Positions 31,756 through 38,729 of a stretch of 64,000 nucleotides of DNA are shown here, piece by piece. Position 1 is the first letter of the stretch, and each line of letters starts with the position of its first letter. The notes beneath the pieces were generated by a model. That model was given only the letters and a program-made list of their open reading frames with translations, did no database searches and had not been told where the DNA came from. This stretch comes from an uncultured Akkermansia sp. (lineage in GTDB: Bacteria > Verrucomicrobiota > Verrucomicrobiia > Verrucomicrobiales > Akkermansiaceae), in contig CANQAD010000001.1 of NCBI GenBank assembly GCA_947588735.1, forward strand, positions 20,086-84,085, read 5' to 3'. The translations under genes and the position numbers were made by a program.

Positions 31756-32433
31756 ATGGTTCAGGAGAGGAATACCGAACTTTCAAAAGAGGAGCCGCCA
31801 TTATCTCTGGCTGCTCAGGATCGTCAGACGGGGCATGCGAAGGAGCACGAGGTACAGGTGCAGGGGATTCCTGCCAATTTGCTCGGAGCGCTGTGGGGTA
31901 CCGGATTGCTTTTGGCGGCGCTTGGAGCGCTTTATGAACTGTACGCGTGGGATAGCGAGTCTCGCGTGCGCTGGCTGCTTCTGCTCTTGTTGACGGCGCT
32001 TCCCCTGGCCGCAGCAGTGGTGCATGTGCGTCAGACACAAAGGCTTCGGCAACCTGTCTTTACACTTTGTTTCGTCGTGTTTTTCGGGATGAATGCACTG
32101 GCGATTCCATTCATCCTGTATCTGCCGCAGCTGTGGCTTAAATTGCTAGGGCCGTTTTTTGCGCTAGGTTATGGACTGAGCCTTCTGTGGTACGGAGCGT
32201 TTTACAACAGCCTGCCGTATCTCCTCATTGCGTGTGCGTTTGTGCTCGGCTCTGTGGTCAGCATTCCTTTCTGTTACAGTTTACCTCCGACCTTGGGCGG
32301 GTTGATTCTTTTTATCGCAGGGGTTGCGATTCTCGGCTTGGCTCAGCGTCTGAACAAGCTCCGGGAGACCCGTCTGGCGATTCGGGAGCAGGCCTTACGC
32401 AGGCAGGAGGTTCATCGAACAAAGGCCGAGTAA
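31756..32433 (+). CDS. Multi-spanning membrane protein, unknown function
   Basis: The 225-residue protein has a hydrophilic N-terminus of about 40 residues, then about six hydrophobic segments (LLGALWGTGLLLAALGALY, WLLLLLLTALPLAAAVV, FTLCFVVFFGMNALAIPFI, a pair around LLGPFFALGYGLSLLWY, LLIACAFVLGSVVSI, GGLILFIAGVAILGL) and an Arg-rich tail. No family is recognised. It starts 34 bases after the basic lipoprotein gene and could be in the same unit. Its last 122 bases overlap the 3' end of the convergent pfkB-type gene. Confidence 0.65.
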   Translation: MVQERNTELSKEEPPLSLAAQDRQTGHAKEHEVQVQGIPANLLGALWGTGLLLAALGALYELYAWDSESRVRWLLLLLLTALPLAAAVVHVRQTQRLRQPVFTLCFVVFFGMNALAIPFILYLPQLWLKLLGPFFALGYGLSLLWYGAFYNSLPYLLIACAFVLGSVVSIPFCYSLPPTLGGLILFIAGVAILGLAQRLNKLRETRLAIREQALRRQEVHRTKAE

Positions 32434-33364
32434 CTCCTGCCCGGTCGGCAAGCAATGCACTGAGTCGCACCACTTCCCCACGCGTGAGCTGCACCAGTCC
32501 ATCCGTGCTGAATGTCTTGCAAGTGCAGGCAGCAACAGCGCTTGCGCACAGCGTGCCGCGCTGCATTTCCTCCCACGAGGGTTGAGCTGCTTGCATGTGA
32601 CTGCTCAGGTAGCCGGCAAGAGCGCCCAAGTAACTATCGCCCGCGCCAGTGGGGTCAACAGCGTGTTCAACAGGCAGCGCCGGGCAGTGAAAAGACTCCA
32701 CTTTGCCGTCCTTGCGTCGGTGGTAGAGGTCGGAGCCTGCGCTGCCGTGTTTTACGATGGCAAAGCCGGGACCGGCATGAAGCAAGGCCAGTCCAGCGGC
32801 GCGGGGATCATCTGTTTGAGCGTATTCGCAAGCTTCTTCATCATTCATCAACACAACATCCACGCAGCCGAGCAACTTGCGTGTGTATTCCGGTTCTCGG
32901 ATGATCCAGCTCTTCATGAAGTCCGCCATTTTGAAAGCCGACGGATTGCATTGTTCAATCATGGCTGCTTGCAGAGGTGGGGTCACGTTGGCTGCCACGA
33001 CAATGCGGCTTTGACGAAGAGACTGTGGCAGCTTCGGCTGCCACAACGCCTGTACTCCTTCAATGGTTTCCAGCGTGGTGCGCAGATTCATATCCTGCTC
33101 ATACTTGCCTGTCCAAGCGAAGGTTTTCCCATGCATGTGAGAGACGTACCGGAAACTCACCCCTTTGCTCTCAAAGTTTTTTTCCCACTCAGCCGGATAA
33201 TCATCCCCTACCACTCCGATGAGAGCATGCGTTTGACAGAGCAGGCGGGCTGCCAGCGCAGCATATATGCCGGATCCTCCGGCTACGGCCTCCGCCCGCC
33301 CGCTCGGTGTAATGAGCGTGTCGATGGCAATTGTGCCGTAAATGGAGAGCGGGTGAGAGATCAT
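32312..33364 (-). CDS. PfkB/ribokinase-family carbohydrate kinase
   Basis: The protein (350 residues) has the N-terminal G-I-A-D block (YGTIAIDTLITP), the Gly-Gly motif GGSGIYAALAARLL, and the C-terminal catalytic signature DPTGAGDSYLGALAGYL with the Asp base. Substrate is not determined; the sequence resembles sugar or nucleoside kinases of the PfkB group. The C-terminal 40 residues are Pro/Ser-rich and lie in the region overlapping the convergent gene. The ATG overlaps the ligA stop by 4 bases (ATGA), so it is translated from the ligA transcript. Confidence 0.85.
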   Translation of the reverse strand: MISHPLSIYGTIAIDTLITPSGRAEAVAGGSGIYAALAARLLCQTHALIGVVGDDYPAEWEKNFESKGVSFRYVSHMHGKTFAWTGKYEQDMNLRTTLETIEGVQALWQPKLPQSLRQSRIVVAANVTPPLQAAMIEQCNPSAFKMADFMKSWIIREPEYTRKLLGCVDVVLMNDEEACEYAQTDDPRAAGLALLHAGPGFAIVKHGSAGSDLYHRRKDGKVESFHCPALPVEHAVDPTGAGDSYLGALAGYLSSHMQAAQPSWEEMQRGTLCASAVAACTCKTFSTDGLVQLTRGEVVRLSALLADRAGVTRPLFDEPPACVRPAPESPDGSPGACSDAEPSRESQPLR

Positions 33365-35661
33365 GGCGTATTTGGACTCTGAATCATGCGCAGTAGGGTG
33401 GCTTCATCAATAATGGGAATGCCAAGAGCTGCCGCTTTTTCGCGCTTACTTCCTCCTCCGTTTCCCGCCACTAAATAATTTGTTTTTTTGGTAATGGAAG
33501 CAACAGATTTTCCGCCGGCTGCCGCAATGCGCCGTTCCATTTCATCGCGCGGCACACTCAAACTTCCCGTCAGCACAAAGCAGAGCCCGGTCAGCGGTCC
33601 TTGCACCCCGGTCATTCTATTTTCTGCATAGCAATCGGAGACCGGGTTAATCCCTAACCTTTGCAGGGTGGTAAGGACATGTTGTCCGGCAGCAGAGTCC
33701 AAGTACGCTTTCAATTTTCGGCACGAAACGGTTCCAATTGGATTGACAAGGTGCAGGCCGTTTTTCCCCTCGGGCTCCGTCGCCAAGTAGCCACGTGCGG
33801 CATATGGCTCTGATATTTGACGGATGTTCCGGAGCAGCTCGGCCCGTTTTTCCTCCAGGACGGTTTTATCTTTGCCTTTGTTGGCAGGGGAACCCGGATT
33901 GAGCTTGTTGTAGCGGGCAATAGCATCCTCCAGTTCCACGAGTGTGCACAAATAAGAGGAGTTTGCCAATTCCTGCATGTCGCGGTGGTATTTGGCGACC
34001 TCCCGCGCGGTGACGGAGCCGATGGAAGGAATGCCGAAAGCTGTGATCCAACGCTCAAGCGGAAGGGAGCGGGCTTTTTCCAGCGAGTCGATGGCTTTGG
34101 CGGCATTTTTCTCGCCGAAACGCCGAGGTTCATCAGCAGTGCCCAGATTCAGGGCTCCAAGCTCAGTCTGGGTGAGAACAAAAAGATCCAGCGGGGTGTG
34201 AATCATGCCGGTATTCACCAGAGCCTCCGCCACTACTCCTCCCAGGTTTTCAATATCCAGAGCTGTTCGTGAGCAGAAATAGGTTGTGCGTGTGACTGCT
34301 TGAGCAGGACAGGCAAAGTTAGTGCATCGCCACGCTACTTGCCCCTCCTCTTGTGCGATGGGGGCGCCGCAGCTTGGGCAGACGCCACCCACTGCGTCCG
34401 TCAATTGATAGGGGATGGCATCACTCGGCCTTTTCGCTTCAATGACTTTCACAACAGAGGGTATGATTTCCCCCGCCTTTTCGATAAGCACTGTATCGCC
34501 GATGCGGATGTCCTTGCGCGCAATTTCATCTTGATTGTGCAGCGTGGCGCGTGAGACGGTAGAACCGGAGATGAACACTGGCGAGAGTTGGGCTACCGGA
34601 GTAAGCACCCCGGTGCGTCCAACCTGCACGGTGATGCCCAGCAATGTGGTTTCCTTTTGTTCGGGCAGATACTTGAAGGCGGCCGCCCACCTCGGCGCCC
34701 GCGCAGTGGCTCCCAGCGCATCGCGCCGTGCAAAATCATTCAGCTTCACCACAGCGCCATCCGTGCCGAAACCAAGTCCGCGCCGCAGAGTATCCATCTT
34801 CTTTGCTGCGGCGCGCAGTTCTTCCAGATTATGTGCATGCAGGACGGGCTTGTTGTAGGGTATTTGCATGGATGTGAGCAGGCGCTCATAATCATCCATA
34901 TTGCGCAAGGTCTCGCCATCATACGCACCCATGCCGTGCGCCAGGAATCGTAACGGACGGCGCGCGACTTCCGCCGAATCAAGCAACTTAATCGTACCGG
35001 CCGTCGCATTGCGCGGGTTAGCGAAAGCCGGCAGCCCTTCTGCGTCACGTTGTGCGTTGAGTGCACCAAACTCGGCTAACGGCATGTAAATCTCGCCCCG
35101 CACCTCCAGCGTCTTCGGCGCTCCCGCCGGGAGTTGCTGCGGCACACTGCGGATCGTGCGCACATTTGCGGTAATGTCGTCCCCTACAGAACCGTCCCCA
35201 CGAGTAGCAGCATAAGCGAGCTTTCCATTGCGGTACATGAGCGTGACCGCGCAACCGTCTATTTTTGGCTCCACCACAACATGCGGCGATGGATCATCAA
35301 GCGCCTGGCAAAGTCTTTCATAAAAATCTACCAGCTCTTCGTCCGATTCCTGCCCATTTGCGGGCATATGTTCAAATACATCGTCGATACTCAGCATCGG
35401 TACGGGATGCTTGATTTTTGCAAAGCCTTCCGCCAAATCATTCCCCACGCGTTGGGTTGGCGACTCCGCAGTCCTGTACTCTGGATGCCGCGTTTCTATT
35501 TCCTCAATTTCCCGGTACAGACGGTCATATTCCGCATCGGTGATTTCCGGAGTCGCTTTTGCATAATAAAGCTCATTATTGTGGCGCACCACGCGACATA
35601 GCTCCTCGTATCGCTCCCGCTCATCCGGTGTCTGCTGGTCTGCGTATTCAAACAGGTCCAT
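33361..35661 (-). CDS. ligA: NAD-dependent DNA ligase
   Basis: LigA seals nicks during replication and repair. From ATG 35661 (MDLFEYADQ) the protein is 766 residues: Ia domain (YYAKATPEITDAEYD), adenylation domain with catalytic Lys in EPKIDG (K133), GRTGVLTPVAQL, OB-fold (IGDTVLIEKAGEIIP), a four-Cys zinc finger (CPSCGAP, CTNFACPAQA), HhH domain and a C-terminal BRCT domain (TGLCFVLTGSL). It is about 95 residues longer than the E. coli enzyme, mainly because of an insertion in the HhH region (around YNKLNPGSPANKGKDKTVLE). The longer frame to 35700 would start inside the promoter. pfkB overlaps its stop. Confidence 0.96.
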   Translation of the reverse strand: MDLFEYADQQTPDERERYEELCRVVRHNNELYYAKATPEITDAEYDRLYREIEEIETRHPEYRTAESPTQRVGNDLAEGFAKIKHPVPMLSIDDVFEHMPANGQESDEELVDFYERLCQALDDPSPHVVVEPKIDGCAVTLMYRNGKLAYAATRGDGSVGDDITANVRTIRSVPQQLPAGAPKTLEVRGEIYMPLAEFGALNAQRDAEGLPAFANPRNATAGTIKLLDSAEVARRPLRFLAHGMGAYDGETLRNMDDYERLLTSMQIPYNKPVLHAHNLEELRAAAKKMDTLRRGLGFGTDGAVVKLNDFARRDALGATARAPRWAAAFKYLPEQKETTLLGITVQVGRTGVLTPVAQLSPVFISGSTVSRATLHNQDEIARKDIRIGDTVLIEKAGEIIPSVVKVIEAKRPSDAIPYQLTDAVGGVCPSCGAPIAQEEGQVAWRCTNFACPAQAVTRTTYFCSRTALDIENLGGVVAEALVNTGMIHTPLDLFVLTQTELGALNLGTADEPRRFGEKNAAKAIDSLEKARSLPLERWITAFGIPSIGSVTAREVAKYHRDMQELANSSYLCTLVELEDAIARYNKLNPGSPANKGKDKTVLEEKRAELLRNIRQISEPYAARGYLATEPEGKNGLHLVNPIGTVSCRKLKAYLDSAAGQHVLTTLQRLGINPVSDCYAENRMTGVQGPLTGLCFVLTGSLSVPRDEMERRIAAAGGKSVASITKKTNYLVAGNGGGSKREKAAALGIPIIDEATLLRMIQSPNTP

Positions 35662-35671
35662 ACCTGCCCGG

Positions 35672-35700
35672 AGTATAGCATTTCCCCACACTCCGGTCAA
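35672..35700 (-). promoter_or_regulatory. Promoter of ligA, very short leader
   Basis: On the minus strand TTGACC (35700-35695), a 17-base spacer and TATACT (35677-35672). Only 10 bases separate the -10 box from the ATG at 35661, predicting a leader of about 3 bases or none. Confidence 0.72.
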
Positions 35701-35738
35701 TTAGCATCTCTTTTTGATCTTCGTTTTGTCATTTGAGG

Positions 35739-36107
35739 CACACGTGTCCCAATAAAATCTTCTCCGGGCTCATTCAATCCATTTCCCATGCGTTTTCTTC
35801 GGACGAAAATGGCAGCGCTTCGCCTCCCCGAGCGTCAGCGTGCAAATTCCCCAAATCGAAAATCAAAAATCGTAACTCGAAAATCCCCTTGTGATTCAAC
35901 TTCGCTCCCCCACTCAGCTTTCTCATTAGTCATGCGCGCGGTTCCGCCCTCCCCCGTCGCTACCGCTCCGCATTTCCCGAGCCTCCGGCTCGCTAGCTTT
36001 TGCAAATCGTCAATCGTCAATCGTCATTCATAAATAACCAAAGGCTTATGCTTCATAATGTGCCGTTAACGACCTGTCGGGGGTGCTTTTTTCTCGGGAC
36101 ACGTGTG
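35739..36107 (+). mobile_element. Family B repeat, copy 3 (MITE-like, 369 bp)
   Basis: Perfect 12-bp terminal inverted repeats CACACGTGTCCC / GGGACACGTGTG bound the element. The flanks CATTTGAGG and GATTTGAGG differ at one base, a decayed target duplication. It carries two heptad arrays, at about 35853-35886 and 36004-36033 (AATCGTC units). The left end is 39 bases upstream of the ligA -35 box. Confidence 0.82.
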
Positions 36108-36117
36108 GATTTGAGGG

Positions 36118-36262
36118 TATGTCGGATTCGTGCGTATTGCGCAGATTTTTTTCACGACTTAATGCACGGAATGGGGCCATTGAGCTGATTTCAGCAAATA
36201 GTTTCCATTTCATGACGTTGCTGCCATGCGATTGCCATGTCTTTCTTCATGCGGTTGCACAA
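36118..36262 (+). repeat. Decayed family A repeat
   Basis: GTGCGTATTGCGCAGATTTTTTTC matches in part the GTGCGCGTTGCGCAGTTTTTT hairpin of family A, and CTTCATGCGGTTGC near 36246-36259 matches its right end. The intervening sequence is diverged. It lies directly upstream of the tRNA-Thr promoter. Confidence 0.5.
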
Positions 36263-36269
36263 AAAAGTC

Positions 36270-36298
36270 TTGCATGCGACTTCCCCCTCGTGTAGAAT
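36270..36298 (+). promoter_or_regulatory. Promoter of tRNA-Thr(TGT)
   Basis: TTGCAT (36270-36275), 17-base spacer and TAGAAT (36293-36298), with the tRNA starting 15 bases after the -10 box. Confidence 0.65.
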
Positions 36299-36313
36299 CC
36301 GCCCACTCACCCC

Positions 36314-36385
36314 GCCGGTTTAGCTCAGTGGTAGAGCACCCGCCTTGTAAGCGGACGGTCGTCAGTTCGAATCTGACAACCGGCT
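36314..36385 (+). tRNA. tRNA-Thr (anticodon TGT)
   Basis: A full cloverleaf is visible: 7-bp acceptor GCCGGTT/AACCGGC, D arm GCTCAGTGGTAGAGC, anticodon loop CTTGTAA with anticodon TGT, and T arm GTCAG-TTCGAAT-CTGAC. The 3' CCA is not encoded. The discriminator base is T. Confidence 0.93.
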
Positions 36386-36446
36386 TGAGGAGGGGAGGAT
36401 AGACTAAAAGAACGGGAGAGACGGGGGAGGTCAAGCTGTGCGGGCG

Positions 36447-38318
36447 CTACTTGCCGTACATAGCTCGGATGGAGTTGAGGACGCAGAGAATGAGGACGCC
36501 TGCATCTGCGAAGATGGCGAACCACATATTGGCCAGTCCAAGGGCTCCGAGAATGAGGCATGTGAACTTGGCGGTCAGGGCGAAGGTGATATTTTGGCGG
36601 ACAATGCGCATACACTTGCGGGCGATACGCATGGCGAGCGGTATGCGAGCCGGGTCATCGTCCATAATAACCACGTCGGCGGCCTCAATGGCTGCATCAC
36701 TGCCAAGGCCTCCCATGGCAATACCCACATCGGCACGGGCAAGCACAGGGGCATCATTCACCCCATCACCCACAAAGAAGAGGTGACCAATGTTGGAGCG
36801 CATGAGTTGTTCCACTTCAGCCACTTTGTGGGCGGGGAGCAGCTCGCAATGCACTTCATCCAAGGCCAACTCGCAGGCCACGGCTTCGGCAGTGCGCTGG
36901 TTATCTCCGGTGAGCATGACCGTCTTACGAATTCCCATGGCCTTGAGCTCAGCTAAGGCCCGGGCTGAGGTTTCCTTGAGCGAGTCGGAGATGAGAATGT
37001 GCCCGGCATAGCGGTGGTCGATGGCGATGTGGACGATGGTGCCTACGCAGTGGCAGGGCAGGGCCTCAGCCCCCTCCTGCTCCATGAGTTTTTCATTGCC
37101 TACAGCTACGCGCAGATTTTTCACCGTAGCGATGACACCCAAGCCCTGCAGCTCCTGCGTGTTTGCGATGTCGGAGAGAGGGAGCGCTTGCTGACAGGCC
37201 TGGCGCAGGCTGGTACCGATGGGATGTGAAGAGGAACTCTCCGCCGCCGCCGCGAGTTGGAGCAGATCTTGCAGGGAATACGGACTGTGGTGCGCAGCTA
37301 CCACCTCAAACACGCCGCGGGTGAGTGTGCCGGTCTTGTCAAAAACGGCTACCTGCGCTTGCGCGAGCGTTTCCATGAAGTGCGAGCCCTTGATAAGGAT
37401 CCCGGCGCGCCCCGCCCCGCCGATGCCGGCGAAGAATGAAAGAGGAATGCTGAGCACGAGCGCGCAGGGGCAGCTGATGACCAGGAAAATGAGCGCGCGA
37501 TACAGCCAGGTCGTCCATTCGGCAGGGTGCCCCATGACGAGCAACACGACCGGCGGAAGAAGGGCGAGCAAAAGCGCAGCCCCACACACAATGGGGGTGT
37601 AAATCCGCGCAAACTTCGTGATAAATTGTTCGGATTTGGATTTGCGGCTCGTGGCTTCCTGCATGAGTTGCAGGATTTTGGTGACGGTGGATTCCCCAAA
37701 CTCGCGCGTCGTGCGAATGCGTAGTGGGGAACGCATGTTGATACAGCCGCTCATGACCTCCTCCCCCGGGTGGACAGCACGCGGCACGCTCTCACCGGTA
37801 AGGGCCGATGTATCGAGGGCGCTATCGCTCTGCTCGGCAATGCCGTCCAGCGGCACTTTCTCGCCCGGTTGCACCACGATGATGCTGCCGATGGGTACAT
37901 CATCCGGAGAGACGGTGCTCAGTTGACCGTCTCTTTCTACGTGAGCGTAATCCGGTCGGATATCCATGAGCGCAGTGATGCTGCGGCGACTTTTGGAGAC
38001 CGCGCAGCTCTGAAAAAGTTCGCCCGTTTGGTAAAAGAGGATAACGGCAATGGCTTCGTTGAAATCATTACTGCCGTCGCACACGCCGAGCGCAAAGGCG
38101 CCGAGGCTTGCCACTGCCATGAGAAAATTCTCATCCAACAGTTGACCCGCCAGTATCCCCTTGGCTGATTTGATCAGAACGTCGTACGCCACGATCAGGT
38201 AGATTCCCAAACTTGCGCCCAGTTTCCACGCTCCCTCGAGAGGCGCAAATTGCAGGGCGATGAATAGCATGCCCGCCACGACGATGCGCCCCGTCATCTT
38301 CTTTTGCTTCTTCGTCAT
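36447..38318 (-). CDS. Heavy-metal P1B-type ATPase (zinc/cadmium type likely)
   Basis: The 623-residue pump has the P1B layout: membrane helices, TGES actuator motif (ALTGESVP), metal-site SCPCAL in a membrane helix, phosphorylation motif DKTGTLT, SSSHPIG (the HP motif), and MLTGDN and GDGVNDAP hinge motifs. The CPC site and overall sequence suggest Zn/Cd/Pb export, but Cu cannot be excluded. It lacks an N-terminal metal-binding domain, which is encoded separately just upstream. I chose ATG 38318 because AAGGAG lies 7 bases before it; the earlier TTG overlaps the HMA gene. Confidence 0.92.
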   Translation of the reverse strand: MTKKQKKMTGRIVVAGMLFIALQFAPLEGAWKLGASLGIYLIVAYDVLIKSAKGILAGQLLDENFLMAVASLGAFALGVCDGSNDFNEAIAVILFYQTGELFQSCAVSKSRRSITALMDIRPDYAHVERDGQLSTVSPDDVPIGSIIVVQPGEKVPLDGIAEQSDSALDTSALTGESVPRAVHPGEEVMSGCINMRSPLRIRTTREFGESTVTKILQLMQEATSRKSKSEQFITKFARIYTPIVCGAALLLALLPPVVLLVMGHPAEWTTWLYRALIFLVISCPCALVLSIPLSFFAGIGGAGRAGILIKGSHFMETLAQAQVAVFDKTGTLTRGVFEVVAAHHSPYSLQDLLQLAAAAESSSSHPIGTSLRQACQQALPLSDIANTQELQGLGVIATVKNLRVAVGNEKLMEQEGAEALPCHCVGTIVHIAIDHRYAGHILISDSLKETSARALAELKAMGIRKTVMLTGDNQRTAEAVACELALDEVHCELLPAHKVAEVEQLMRSNIGHLFFVGDGVNDAPVLARADVGIAMGGLGSDAAIEAADVVIMDDDPARIPLAMRIARKCMRIVRQNITFALTAKFTCLILGALGLANMWFAIFADAGVLILCVLNSIRAMYGK

Positions 38319-38337
38319 GCCTGACTCCTTTTCCTGT

Positions 38338-38556
38338 TCAGCACTCAATCTCGCAATCGGGTTCCACTTTTTTGCAAGCTTTCACCACGGCTGTCATCAC
38401 GGCCTTGATATCCGCTCCCTCTTCAAATTCCACGGTCAGCTGCTGCATGATGAAATTGATGACAGCTCCCCTTACTCCGCTGACTCCTCTTGTGGCTTGC
38501 TCCATTTTTGCCGCGCAATTCGCGCAGTCCACTTCGATTTCATAATTCTTTTTCAT
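38338..38556 (-). CDS. Separate heavy-metal-associated (HMA) domain protein
   Basis: This 72-residue protein is a single HMA domain. It has the metal motif D-C-A-N-C-A (the usual M/H-x-C-x-x-C core) near residue 10, then GV--AVINFIMQQLTVEF and a C-terminal CEIEC that could add a metal ligand. It ends 19 bases before the ATPase start, so the two form an operon and the domain probably serves that pump in trans. The upstream gap to gyrB holds an imperfect repeat ATTGC-N8-GCAAT (38582-38599), a possible metal-sensor operator. Confidence 0.85.
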   Translation of the reverse strand: MKKNYEIEVDCANCAAKMEQATRGVSGVRGAVINFIMQQLTVEFEEGADIKAVMTAVVKACKKVEPDCEIEC

Positions 38557-38691
38557 TGTCGGTTTCAGTTATTTAATAATAATTGCACGAATAAGCAATC
38601 ATTTCATGTAAAATATACCCAAAATCATGACGCGTCAAGGGGAAAATGCGGGAGGGAAAAAATAAAAGAGAGAAAATGACAGCCTTTTTCC

Positions 38692-38720
38692 TTGAGCGCG
38701 CGCGCGTACGCGCGTAGAAT
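38692..38720 (+). promoter_or_regulatory. Promoter of gyrB with alternating-CG spacer
   Basis: TTGAGC (38692-38697), a 17-base spacer and TAGAAT (38715-38720). The spacer is almost entirely CG repeats, and 38696-38716 alternates purine and pyrimidine for 21 bases, a Z-DNA-prone tract. The ATG is 9 bases after the -10 box. Confidence 0.65.
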
Positions 38721-38729
38721 AGGCTGCGT

